From the NCBI RefSeq assembly GCF_003967075.1, contig NZ_AP018664.1:310001-374000 (forward strand): a stretch of 64,000 nt of DNA. The letters are read 5' to 3'. Below are positions 25,618 to 34,465 of the stretch, piece after piece. A program made the position numbers and the translations under genes. The notes below the pieces were generated by a model. The model had not been told where the DNA came from and ran no database searches. It was given only the letters and a program-made list of their open reading frames with translations. Within the stretch, counting starts at the first letter, position 1. The number at the start of each line of letters is the position of its first letter. Source of the stretch: Sphingobium amiense (lineage in GTDB: Bacteria; Pseudomonadota; Alphaproteobacteria; Sphingomonadales; Sphingomonadaceae).

Positions 25618-26982
25618 ATGAATGACAATGAAGCGCCTGCCGATGCGGTGCTGGCGCGCGGCAATATCGGCTGGGTTCAGTTGCTCGCGCTCGGCGTGTC
25701 CTACGCCATAGCGGGGGACTATGCCGCCTGGAACTACGGTCTGGGCACATCCGGCTGGGGCGGGCTGATGATCGCGGTCGGCGTCATGGCGATATTCTAT
25801 CTCTGCCTCATGTTCTGCATGGCCGAACTGGCGGCGGCGATCCCGAGCGCGGGCGGCGGCTATGCTTTCGTGCGCAGGGCGTTCGGGCGCGCACCGGGTT
25901 TCGCGGTCGGTTTCTGCATCGCCATCGAATATGTGATGCTGACCGCTGTGATCGGCATATTCCTGTCGAGCTATTTTCAGGGGCTGACCGGGATGGGCGG
26001 CGTCTGGGTCATGGTCGCGGCCTATGCGATTTTTCTGTCGATGCACCTGCTGGGTGTTGGCGAAGCGCTGAAGGTGATGCTGGCGCTGGCGGCCATCGGC
26101 TTTGCGGGCATCGTCGTTTTCACCCTCTTCACCCTGCCGCATTTTTCCTTCGCGTCGCTGGTCGCGGGTGGCGGGCCGGTCCCGCCGGGCGCTTTCCCGT
26201 TCGGCCTGTCCGGTGTCGTTGCGGGGCTGCCTTTCGGCATGGCGTTCTTCCTTGCGGTCGAAGGGCTGCCGCTCGCGTCGGAGGAAGTGCGCGATCCGGT
26301 GAGGGACATGCCGATCGCGATGATCCTTGCGTGGGCGACGCTGCTCCTCCTCGGAGTCGTCCTGCTCTTCGCGGCGCCGGGGGCCACCGGCACCGCTCCA
26401 CTGCTGCGGACGGACAGCCCGCTGATCGTGGCGATGAACGCCGTCCGGGTGCCGCCTGTGGTGATGCTGCTGGTCAACGTCGCCGGGCTGGTCGCGATTT
26501 CCGCCAGCTTCTTCTCGACGATCTACGCCTATTCGCGCCAGCTTTTCGCGCTGTCGCGGGCGGGATATCTGCCGCGCTTCCTGTCGCATACCAACCGCCG
26601 CCATGCGCCGTGGGCCGCGCTGCTGTTTCCCGGTGTCGTCGCCTTTGCGCTCAGCGCATGGTGGAGCGCGGAGCCGGCGCTGCTCGTCGGGGTCTTCTGC
26701 GCCACGCTGTCCTATCTCTGCATGCTGGCCGCGTTCATCTATCTGCGCGTGACGCAGCCGGAGATGCCGCGGCCCTACCGCGCGTTCGGCGGCGCGGTGA
26801 CGGTGGCTGTGGCGCTAGTCCTGGCGGCAGGCGCGTTCCTGTCGAGCTTCCTCGCGGCGCCGCTGTGGTCGCTGATCGCCGCTGGCCTCATCGGTCTGGG
26901 GCTGGTCTATTACGGTCTCTACGCGCGTCATCATCTCACCCACTCGGTCGACGACCGGCTGATGGGAGAGGGCGCGGACTGA
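25618..26982 (+). CDS. eat: Ethanolamine-type permease (APC superfamily)
   Basis: 454 residues, 12 hydrophobic helices. The start at ATG 25618 gives the usual short acidic tail MNDNEAPADAV; an ATG 15 codons upstream is less likely. Motifs AGDYAAWNYGLGTSGWGG, AAIPSAGGGYAFVRRAFG and STIYAYSRQLFALSRAGYLP match the Eat ethanolamine permease group within the amino acid-polyamine-organocation family. In a gamma-glutamyl amine module this points to ethanolamine or a close amino alcohol as substrate. A general amino-acid or polyamine specificity is the main alternative. It lies 83 bp downstream of the SDR on the same strand. Confidence 0.8.
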   Translation: MNDNEAPADAVLARGNIGWVQLLALGVSYAIAGDYAAWNYGLGTSGWGGLMIAVGVMAIFYLCLMFCMAELAAAIPSAGGGYAFVRRAFGRAPGFAVGFCIAIEYVMLTAVIGIFLSSYFQGLTGMGGVWVMVAAYAIFLSMHLLGVGEALKVMLALAAIGFAGIVVFTLFTLPHFSFASLVAGGGPVPPGAFPFGLSGVVAGLPFGMAFFLAVEGLPLASEEVRDPVRDMPIAMILAWATLLLLGVVLLFAAPGATGTAPLLRTDSPLIVAMNAVRVPPVVMLLVNVAGLVAISASFFSTIYAYSRQLFALSRAGYLPRFLSHTNRRHAPWAALLFPGVVAFALSAWWSAEPALLVGVFCATLSYLCMLAAFIYLRVTQPEMPRPYRAFGGAVTVAVALVLAAGAFLSSFLAAPLWSLIAAGLIGLGLVYYGLYARHHLTHSVDDRLMGEGAD

Positions 26983-27159
26983 ACGACCGGTTTTCCCCAC
27001 GCGCTGCCCCGCCGATACCGGTGCTTGTGTTGGCGGGTGGCACGGGTTAGCCTCGCAAGTCGAGGGGACTGCGGTCGGCGGCGTGGGGAGAGGAGATAGA
27101 GTGCGACAGGATGAGGTCAGGGACTTTCCCCGATCTCCCTTTCACGGAGGAATCTTGCC

Positions 27160-27858
27160 ATGGAGATCATGCGGGACAGTCACTCGGAACGGGCCGTCGA
27201 GCAGGCGCTGCAATTCGGAAGCCAGATCGTCGGCGCGAGCAGCGCCTGCCTCGTCTGGCTGGAGGATAATTACGAGTTCTCCATTGCCGACGAATATAAC
27301 ATGCCGACCGATTTCCTGGCGCGCTATCCCAAGGAGCTGCGCGGGATCGACCCGCTGAACACGCTGGCGCTGACGATGCGCGGCGCGCGCACCGAAATGC
27401 TCTACCATGACGAAATCCGCGCGTCGGATTCATGGACCGAATATGTCAGCAGCATTAGCCAGTATAATTTCGGCGACGAGATGGACATGCTGCTGTGGAG
27501 CGCCGGTCGGCCCATTGCCGGACTCGCGATGTTCAGGCCGCCGCGCGCCTCTCCCTTCCAGAACGAACATCTCAACTGGGACGGCATTCACGCGCATCTT
27601 CAGCATACGATCCAGATGCACTGGCGGGTGCGCGATGAACGGGTGCGGCGGATTCTGAGTTCGCGCTGCGGATTGCAGCCCAGAGAAATCGAACTGGCCC
27701 AGATATTGGTGCAGGGCGCGAGCAACGCCGATATTGCCGACATCATGAACATATCGGTGTCGACGGTCAAAACCCATGTCGTCAACATATTGAACAAGAT
27801 CGGCCTGCACAGCCGCGCCGAAATTGCGGCCTATATCAACTACCTCCAGTTCGAATAA
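27160..27858 (+). CDS. LuxR-type helix-turn-helix regulator with non-receiver sensor domain
   Basis: 232 residues; a strong GGAGGAATCTTGCC site precedes the ATG. The C-terminal LuxR HTH (about 170-230) reads LQPREIELAQILVQGASNADIADIMNISVSTVKTHV. The N-terminal 150 residues lack a receiver acidic pocket and look like a GAF-type ligand domain (SACLVWLEDNYEFSI, NFGDEMDMLLWSAGRP). It probably senses a small molecule directly. It lies after the ethanolamine-type permease and before a TonB receptor, so either may be its target. Confidence 0.82.
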   Translation: MEIMRDSHSERAVEQALQFGSQIVGASSACLVWLEDNYEFSIADEYNMPTDFLARYPKELRGIDPLNTLALTMRGARTEMLYHDEIRASDSWTEYVSSISQYNFGDEMDMLLWSAGRPIAGLAMFRPPRASPFQNEHLNWDGIHAHLQHTIQMHWRVRDERVRRILSSRCGLQPREIELAQILVQGASNADIADIMNISVSTVKTHVVNILNKIGLHSRAEIAAYINYLQFE

Positions 27859-27919
27859 CGCAGACGGCCCTATCGCGGTTCGCAGACCGGCGTTTCGCGC
27901 AGTGCGCCGTCGCCGCCAG

Positions 27920-27941
27920 ATCAATCTTAAGATGGATTGAT
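27920..27941. promoter_or_regulatory. Nested dyad in 296-bp gap before TonB receptor
   Basis: ATCAATC-N8-GATTGAT (perfect 7-bp arms), enclosing and overlapping a perfect palindrome ATCTTAAGAT at 27924-27933. It lies 62 bp after the LuxR-type gene stop and 214 bp before the receptor start. The rest of the gap 27859-28154 holds an A/T-rich stretch at 28085-28145 just before the receptor and no credible ORF. Confidence 0.4.
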
Positions 27942-28154
27942 GGCCGGTGGATTCGATCTAGCATCGCCAAAATGAGATCGCCTCACCGAACCGCATCCGT
28001 GCGGGAAGGGGCGTGCTGCGCCGATTGTTCTTCGGTGAAGGACAGGGCCGATGCTGTAATCTCTTCAATGAATATGGCGGCCAACGTGCCGGAGTTATTC
28101 AAGAATATAAGCAGGAAGCAGGCGGAATAGATTTAATATTTAAGGGGGTAGACA

Positions 28155-30410
28155 ATGGAACATGGTTCAGCCGGAAGATCCCGGTCCAGATTATCGTCTT
28201 TGCGTTCCGTTTCCATGCTGGTGCTGATCGGCGCTGCCTGTTCCGGCGGCGCGGCTCTGGCCCAGACCGCCGCCTCGCCGTCTTCGGCCGATACGGCGCG
28301 GGATAGCGACGCGATCGTCGTGACCGCGCAGAAGCGCAGCCAGGCGGCGCAGGATGTCGGCATCTCGCTCAGCGCCTACAGCGGCGAGTCGCTTGCCCGG
28401 CAGGGCGTCATTTCGATGACCGACATTGCAAGGCTGTCGCCCAGCGTCGGAACGTCGGGCAGCTTCGCGGGTCAGAACATCACCTATTCGATCCGGGGCG
28501 TCGCCCAGCAGGATTTCCAGCCGCATTCGGAATCCCCCGTCGCCGTCTACATCGACGATGGCTATGTCGCGGCGAACAACGCGGCGGGCATCGGCATTCT
28601 GGACATTGAGCGGGTCGAGATACTGAAGGGGCCGCAGGGCACCCTGTTCGGACGCAACGCGACCGGCGGTCTGGTCAATATCGTCACCCGCAAGCCGACG
28701 AAGGATCTGTCGGCATTCGGGCAGATCACCTACGGTTCCTATAACGATATTCGGGTCGAAGCGGGCGTCGGCGGGCCGATTGCGGAAAATGTGCAGGCGC
28801 GCATCGCGGGCGCCTATCAGCATACCGATGGCTGGGTGAAGAATATCTCCCCCACCGGCGGCAGGCTGGGCGGCAAGGAATCGGTCGCGCTGCGCGGGCA
28901 TCTGGCGATGCAGCCGAGCGAGGCGGTCGATCTGCTGCTGACGGGCTATTACAGCAATGTCGACCAGAGCTGGGCGCCCTATTTCATGATCTCGACGCGC
29001 AGCACGCTGGAGAATGGCATCCCCAATTCGGTGATCGTGCCGACCGCGAGCGGCCTTGGCGATCCGCCGTCCGACATCAAGGGGCGCACGGTCGATTCCA
29101 ACCATGCCGTGTCGCGCGGCGCCTATAACCGCATCTACGGCGGCACGTTCAAGGCGACGGCGGACCTTGGCTTTGCCGATTTCATCTCCGTCAGCGATTA
29201 CAAGGTCGTCAAATATAAGGCGCTGCTGGACGACGATGCCAGCCCGTCCGACCTGCTCGACACGATCATCACGGCGAAGGTGAAGAATTATTCCGAAGAA
29301 GCCCGGCTCGAAAAGAAGATCGGCAATCTGAACCTGACCGGCGGCGTCTATTATCTGCATATCGATTCGCAGACGGTCGATCTGGAGCGGCTGTTCGCCC
29401 CGCTCGGCAATCTTCAGGTGTCGTCGCCCTTCCGCCTGCTCACCAACAGCTATTCCGCGTTCGTGCAGGGCGAAGTGGAGGTTGCGCCCAAGGTCACGCT
29501 GATCGGCGGTTTCCGGGCGACGCGGGAGAAGAAGTCCTTCACCTACGACGCGTTCGCGCAGACGCTGGACGGTGCGCCGCTGGCTCTGGCGCGCAGCTAT
29601 GAGGGCAAGTCCGCGCAGTGGCTCTATTCGTGGAAGGCGCAGGCGGAATATCGGCCCAATTCCGACATTCTGCTCTACGCCGGATATAATCGCGGCGTGA
29701 AGGCCGGGAGCTTCAATGCGCCCTTCGCCGGTGGCGGCACCCCCGCCGACCCCGAGGTTCCCTACAAGCCCGAAAAGCTCGACGCGTTCGAGATCGGGGC
29801 CAAGACCAGTTTCCTGAACGGTCTGGGAACGCTGAACGGATCGGTCTTCTATTATGATTACACCGATTATCAGTCGTTCAAGTTCGTCAATTTCTCCAGC
29901 GTCGTGGCCAATAATGCGGCGACGATCAAAGGGGCCGAGTTCGACCTGCATCTGCGGCCGGCTTCGGGTTTCGAACTGACCGCGGGCATGAGCTATATCG
30001 ACGCCACGGTGAAGGGCGTGACCGTTTCCAACGCGCTGGGCGTGGCGGTGCTTTCACGAAAGCCGCCCTACACGAGCAAGTGGCAGGGCAATGTCGCGGC
30101 CAATTACGTCATTCCGGTCGGCGGCGGCGAACTCAGCCTCAACGCCAATGCGCAATATCGCAGCAGCTTCTTCTTCTCGCTGACCAATTTCGATGCGACG
30201 AAGGTGAAGTCCTACGCTCTGGTCGGTGCGCGGATCGGCTGGACCACGCCGGATGGCGCATGGGACTTCGCCATTCTGGGCAAGAACCTGTTCGACAAGC
30301 GATACAAGACGGTGGGCTTCGACCTGTCCGACTTTGGCGGCCTGAGCCAGGTCGGCATCGGCGAACCGCGCTGGATCGGCGGGTCCATCACCTACAAGCT
30401 GGGGAGATAG
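28155..30410 (+). CDS. TonB-dependent outer-membrane receptor 1
   Basis: 751 residues; AAGGGGGTAGACA precedes the ATG. A signal peptide ends ALAQ (about 37) and a TonB-box-like DAIVVTAQKR follows. The plug domain (about 55-170) carries YSIRGVAQQDF, VAVYIDDGYV and GPQGTLFGRNATGGLVNIVTRKP. The barrel follows to the C-terminal GGSITYKLGR, which ends in Arg rather than the usual aromatic. It is the style of sphingomonad receptors for organic substrates rather than siderophores. It immediately precedes the hyuA/hyuB pair and probably imports their substrate. Confidence 0.92.
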   Translation: MEHGSAGRSRSRLSSLRSVSMLVLIGAACSGGAALAQTAASPSSADTARDSDAIVVTAQKRSQAAQDVGISLSAYSGESLARQGVISMTDIARLSPSVGTSGSFAGQNITYSIRGVAQQDFQPHSESPVAVYIDDGYVAANNAAGIGILDIERVEILKGPQGTLFGRNATGGLVNIVTRKPTKDLSAFGQITYGSYNDIRVEAGVGGPIAENVQARIAGAYQHTDGWVKNISPTGGRLGGKESVALRGHLAMQPSEAVDLLLTGYYSNVDQSWAPYFMISTRSTLENGIPNSVIVPTASGLGDPPSDIKGRTVDSNHAVSRGAYNRIYGGTFKATADLGFADFISVSDYKVVKYKALLDDDASPSDLLDTIITAKVKNYSEEARLEKKIGNLNLTGGVYYLHIDSQTVDLERLFAPLGNLQVSSPFRLLTNSYSAFVQGEVEVAPKVTLIGGFRATREKKSFTYDAFAQTLDGAPLALARSYEGKSAQWLYSWKAQAEYRPNSDILLYAGYNRGVKAGSFNAPFAGGGTPADPEVPYKPEKLDAFEIGAKTSFLNGLGTLNGSVFYYDYTDYQSFKFVNFSSVVANNAATIKGAEFDLHLRPASGFELTAGMSYIDATVKGVTVSNALGVAVLSRKPPYTSKWQGNVAANYVIPVGGGELSLNANAQYRSSFFFSLTNFDATKVKSYALVGARIGWTTPDGAWDFAILGKNLFDKRYKTVGFDLSDFGGLSQVGIGEPRWIGGSITYKLGR

Positions 30411-30435
30411 GGCCGCCTCCGAACAAAGGGGGGCC

Positions 30436-30482
30436 GGACGGCGCAAGACGGCGGACATGACAACCGCTCGATTGCGCCGTCC
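30436..30482. repeat. 11-bp inverted repeat between receptor and hyuA
   Basis: GGACGGCGCAA (30436-30446) and TTGCGCCGTCC (30472-30482) are perfect inverted arms around a 25-base loop in the 131-bp gap after the receptor. There is no T-run, so it is not a classical intrinsic terminator. It may act as a processing hairpin or attenuator lowering hyuA expression relative to the receptor, or as a protein site. Confidence 0.5.
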
Positions 30483-30541
30483 ACAGGGTCGCATTTCATA
30501 TCGGACAATTTGGCGCAGATGCTGCACGGGAAGAGTGGATA

Positions 30542-32614
30542 ATGGGATACAAGATTTCCGTTGATACCGGCGGGACGTTTACGGATGTGATCGTATGCGA
30601 CCCGGACGGTAAACAGCATATCGGCAAGGCGCTTACCACCTATGGGCGCGTGTTCGACGGGATGAGCGAGGCCATCGCTTCGGTGGGGCAGACGCTGGGC
30701 ATGGAAATGTCCGACCTGCTGTCGAAGACCGAGCTTTTCATCTACGGGACGACCCGCGCCACCAACGCGATCGTGACCCGCAATGTCGCCAAGACCGCGT
30801 TCCTGACGACCCAGGGTTTCCCCGATACGCTGGTCCTCAAGGAAGGGGGCAAGCGCGACGGTTATGATTACACCAAACGCTATCCCGATCCCTATATCCC
30901 GCGGCGCTACACGTTCGAGATACCCGAACGGATCGACGCGCAGGGCAGCATCGTGCGCCCGCTGGACGAGGATGCGGTCATCGGGACGCTCAACCTTCTG
31001 CGCGAGCGGGAGTTCGGGGCGGTCGCGGTCTGTCTGCTCTGGTCGGTCGTCAATCCGGCGCATGAAGTGGCGCTGGGCCGCCTTATCAAGGAACATCTTC
31101 CCGGCGTGCCCTTCACGCTGTCGCACCGGCTTTCCCCGGTGGTGCGCGAATATCGCCGCGCGTCGGCGACCGCCATCGACGCGTCATTGAAGCCGCTGAT
31201 GCAGCGCCATTTCCGCGATTTCGACGCGGATCTGCGGGCCGCAGGCTATACGAAGGAACTGCTGGTTTCGACCAGCATCGGCGGCGTGATGACGATTGAT
31301 CAGGTCATCAACGCGCCGATCAACACCGCCAAGTCCGGCCCGTCGATGGCGCCGGTCGCGGGCATCGCCTATTCGCGCGCCGAGGGGCTGGGCGACAGCA
31401 TGATCGTCTGCGACACGGGCGGCACGACCTTCGATGTCGGTCTCTCGCGCGACGGAGATCTGGTCTACAGCCGGGACACCTGGCTGGGTGGCGAGTGGGA
31501 AGGCGACATATTGGGCATCTCGTCCGTCGACATCCGCTCGATTGGCGCGGGCGGCGGGTCGATCGCGTGGATCGACGGCGGCGGGCTTCTGCGCGTCGGG
31601 CCGCAATCGGCTGGGTCGGAGCCGGGACCGGCATGCTATGGCCGGGGCGGCCAGTTGCCCACCGTGTCCGATGCGGCGTGCGTGCTGGGCTATTTCAACC
31701 CCGATAATTTCCTGGGCGGCCGTATGCAGCTCGACGTCGAAGCGGCCCGCGCCGCCATCGCGACGGTCGCGGGGCAGATGGGCGTGACGGCCGAAGAAGC
31801 GGCCTGGGGCATTCTGCTGCTGGCCAGCGACCATATGGTGAAGGCCATTCACGAGATCACCATATCGCAGGGCATCAATCCGCTGGAATGCACGATCGTG
31901 GCGGGCGGGGGCGCTGCGGGGATCAACATCCTCAAGATCGCCGCCGAACTGGGCGCGAGCAAGGTCGTGCTGCCGAGCGTGGCTTCGGCGCTTTCGGCGT
32001 CGGGCATGCAGTTCGCCGACATCGTCATCGAAGAGACGGCATCGGTCATCGCCTTTTCCGACCGGTTCGATTTCGTCGCGGTCAACGATGTGCTGAGCGA
32101 TCTGGATGCGCGGCTGCGGACAGCGCACGCGCGGATCAACCGGGGCGGCAAGAGCGATGTGCGCATCGAGTTTGTCGCCGAAAGCCGATACCGGTCGCAG
32201 GTCTGGGAACTGGACACCGTGGTCCCCTCCCAGCGCTTCACCGGTCCCGACGATCTCGAACGCTTCGTCGAGGCGTTTCACCGGCAGCATGAGCGGGTGC
32301 TGGGCATCCGCGATGACGGCTCCGCAATCGAGATCATCAGCATTCGCGGGCGATTGACCGTCGTGCTCGACAAGCCGGCGTCATCGACGTCGCAGACCGG
32401 CCTGTCCCCGGTTGCGGTGGAAGCGGGAAGGCGGCAATGCTATTTCGGAGGGCAGGCGGTCGACACCCCGATCTTCGACGGGGTGACGCTGGCCGCCGGG
32501 ATGACGATTCCCGGCCCGGCGATCATCGAGGAGCCGACGACGACCGTCGTCATCTTCCCGGACATGACGGCGCAGGTCAGCGCCGCCGGCAATTATATCC
32601 TGCACACCTGCTGA
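30542..32614 (+). CDS. Hydantoinase/oxoprolinase subunit A (HyuA family)
   Basis: 690 residues, ASKHA-fold ATPase subunit. N-terminal Hydant_A_N with the phosphate loop SVDTGGTFTDVIVCD and FIYGTTRATNAIV. The central hydantoinase_A domain has VCDTGGTTFDVGLS, SIGAGGGSIAW, GPQSAGSEPGPACYGRGG, and the C-terminal part has VAGGGAAGINI. Members carry out ATP-dependent ring opening (N-methylhydantoinase, 5-oxoprolinase) or ATP-dependent carboxylation (acetone/acetophenone carboxylase). The third small subunit of acetone carboxylase is not seen, so a cyclic amide or imide is the better guess. It forms an operon with the B subunit (14 bp gap). Confidence 0.9.
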   Translation: MGYKISVDTGGTFTDVIVCDPDGKQHIGKALTTYGRVFDGMSEAIASVGQTLGMEMSDLLSKTELFIYGTTRATNAIVTRNVAKTAFLTTQGFPDTLVLKEGGKRDGYDYTKRYPDPYIPRRYTFEIPERIDAQGSIVRPLDEDAVIGTLNLLREREFGAVAVCLLWSVVNPAHEVALGRLIKEHLPGVPFTLSHRLSPVVREYRRASATAIDASLKPLMQRHFRDFDADLRAAGYTKELLVSTSIGGVMTIDQVINAPINTAKSGPSMAPVAGIAYSRAEGLGDSMIVCDTGGTTFDVGLSRDGDLVYSRDTWLGGEWEGDILGISSVDIRSIGAGGGSIAWIDGGGLLRVGPQSAGSEPGPACYGRGGQLPTVSDAACVLGYFNPDNFLGGRMQLDVEAARAAIATVAGQMGVTAEEAAWGILLLASDHMVKAIHEITISQGINPLECTIVAGGGAAGINILKIAAELGASKVVLPSVASALSASGMQFADIVIEETASVIAFSDRFDFVAVNDVLSDLDARLRTAHARINRGGKSDVRIEFVAESRYRSQVWELDTVVPSQRFTGPDDLERFVEAFHRQHERVLGIRDDGSAIEIISIRGRLTVVLDKPASSTSQTGLSPVAVEAGRRQCYFGGQAVDTPIFDGVTLAAGMTIPGPAIIEEPTTTVVIFPDMTAQVSAAGNYILHTC

Positions 32615-32628
32615 GCGAAGGATCGACC

Positions 32629-34428
32629 ATGGATCAAGAAACCGCAAAGGGCGCCAATTCCATCCTGACCGCCGTGCTTGCCAATCGGGTCGACGGCATC
32701 GTGCGCGAGATGACCAACACCCTCCTGCGCGCGGGCCGGTCCGCCGTCATCAATGTGGCGCGCGACTTTTCCTGCGCGATCTGCACCGCCGACGATGAAC
32801 TGTTCGCCTGCGTCCAGGGGCTACCGGTGCATGTGTTCGGCGTTCACAAACAGGCGCGCGCGATGCGTGAGGCGCATCCCGATCTGGCGGAAGGCGACGC
32901 CTTTCTCGACAATGATCCCTATGTCGGCAATTCCCACCCCGCCGACCACGCGATCCTCGTCCCCGTCTTCTTCGAAGGCGAGCATATGTTCACCGCCGTC
33001 GCGAAATCGCATCAGGCGGACAACGGCAATTCGATCCCGACCACCTATTATGCCTCGGCGACCGACGTGTATCAGGAAGGCGCGCTGATTTTCCCGGTGG
33101 TGCGCGTCCAGCGCGACTATCAGATGAACGAGGATGTCGTGCGCATGTGCCGCCGGCGCATCCGCGTGCCCGATCAGTGGTATGGCGACTTCCTTGCGAC
33201 GCTGGGCGCGGCCCGCATCGCCGAGCGGCGGCTCAAGGATCTGTGCCAGAAATATGGCAAGGAGACGATCAAGCAGTTCACGCGCGACTGGCTGGATTAT
33301 TCCGAGCTGTGCATGGCCGAGGCGATCGAGAAGATGCCAGCGTCGAAGATCACGGTTTCGGGCGCGCACGACCCGTTCGAGCCTTTCCTGCCCGATGGCG
33401 TGCCGTTGAACGTCACGTTCGAGATCGACCCTGACAAGGGGCGCATCGAAGTCGATCTGACGGACAATCTGCCCAATCTCGATTGCGGGCTGAACCTGAC
33501 CGAAGCGACCGCGACGGCGAGCGTGCTGGCCGGGCTGTTCAACTCGCTGGAGTGCGGCATTCCGCAGAATCACGGCAGTTTCCGGCGGGTCGGGGTGAAG
33601 CTGGGCGACGGGTGCGTGGTGGGGAAGCCCGCTTTCCCGCATAGCTGTTCGGTGGCGACGACCAACCTCACCGACCGGCTCATCATGATGATCGGGCGCG
33701 GCTTTGCCGAGCTGGGCGATGGTCATGGCATGGCCGAGGGCGGCGTGGGCATGGGCATCAGCGGCGCGGTCCTTTCGGGCAAAGACCCGCGCGCCGACGA
33801 CGATCCGTTCGTGAACCAGATCATCATCTTCACCAATGGCGGTCCGGCGAGCGCGAGTTGCGACGGGTGGCTGACCTATGGGCTGCCCTGCGCGGGCGGC
33901 CTGATCTACCGCGACTCGGTGGAGATTGACGAGCTGAAGATGCCGATCCTCTATGAGGAAATGCGCTTGCAGCCGGGGTCGGGCGGAGCGGGACGGTTCC
34001 GGGGCGGCGCGGCGATCGACGTGACCTACACGCCCATCGGCGATTCGATCACGGTCGCCTATCTGCAAGACGGGCAGTTCAACGCACCGGCGGGCGCGGC
34101 GGGCGGCCATAGCGGCGCTGTTGGCCGGAGCTGGAAGATCGCGGCGGACGGCACCGTGGAGCAACTGCCCAACAGCGGCGTGGTCGAGGTGGTCGCGGGC
34201 GAGAAGATCCGGGGCGTCGATTCTGCTGGCGGCGGTTATGGCGACCCTGCCACCCGCGATGTCGATGCGGTGCTGCACGATGTCCGCGAAGGATGGGAAA
34301 CCCGCCAGCGGGCCGAGACGATCTACAAGGTCTTCTTCACCGGCAGCGTGGAGGCGGACGATCTGGCGGTGGATGTCGCGGCGACCCGCGCGGCGCGGGA
34401 AACGGCGCGGGAAAGCACGTTCGTCTGA
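32629..34428 (+). CDS. Hydantoinase/oxoprolinase subunit B (HyuB family)
   Basis: 599 residues from ATG 32629. Hydantoinase_B family: LRAGRSAVINVARDFSCAI, LPVHVFGVHKQA, FLDNDPYVGNSHPADHAI, VPVFFEGEHMFTAVAKSHQAD, and the C-terminal LQPGSGGAGRFRGGAAID. It is the catalytic partner of HyuA, of nearly full family length (usually 550-600). Cytoplasmic. Confidence 0.9.
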   Translation: MDQETAKGANSILTAVLANRVDGIVREMTNTLLRAGRSAVINVARDFSCAICTADDELFACVQGLPVHVFGVHKQARAMREAHPDLAEGDAFLDNDPYVGNSHPADHAILVPVFFEGEHMFTAVAKSHQADNGNSIPTTYYASATDVYQEGALIFPVVRVQRDYQMNEDVVRMCRRRIRVPDQWYGDFLATLGAARIAERRLKDLCQKYGKETIKQFTRDWLDYSELCMAEAIEKMPASKITVSGAHDPFEPFLPDGVPLNVTFEIDPDKGRIEVDLTDNLPNLDCGLNLTEATATASVLAGLFNSLECGIPQNHGSFRRVGVKLGDGCVVGKPAFPHSCSVATTNLTDRLIMMIGRGFAELGDGHGMAEGGVGMGISGAVLSGKDPRADDDPFVNQIIIFTNGGPASASCDGWLTYGLPCAGGLIYRDSVEIDELKMPILYEEMRLQPGSGGAGRFRGGAAIDVTYTPIGDSITVAYLQDGQFNAPAGAAGGHSGAVGRSWKIAADGTVEQLPNSGVVEVVAGEKIRGVDSAGGGYGDPATRDVDAVLHDVREGWETRQRAETIYKVFFTGSVEADDLAVDVAATRAARETARESTFV

Positions 34429-34465
34429 CCGCCATGCCTGTCCGGGTTGGCAAGAGACGGTCGCC

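Noticed and set aside
30542..34428. Acetone carboxylase operon
   Set aside because: Large subunits of HyuA/HyuB type fit, but the small gamma subunit and typical sigma-54 regulator are absent, so I kept the broader hydantoinase/oxoprolinase call.
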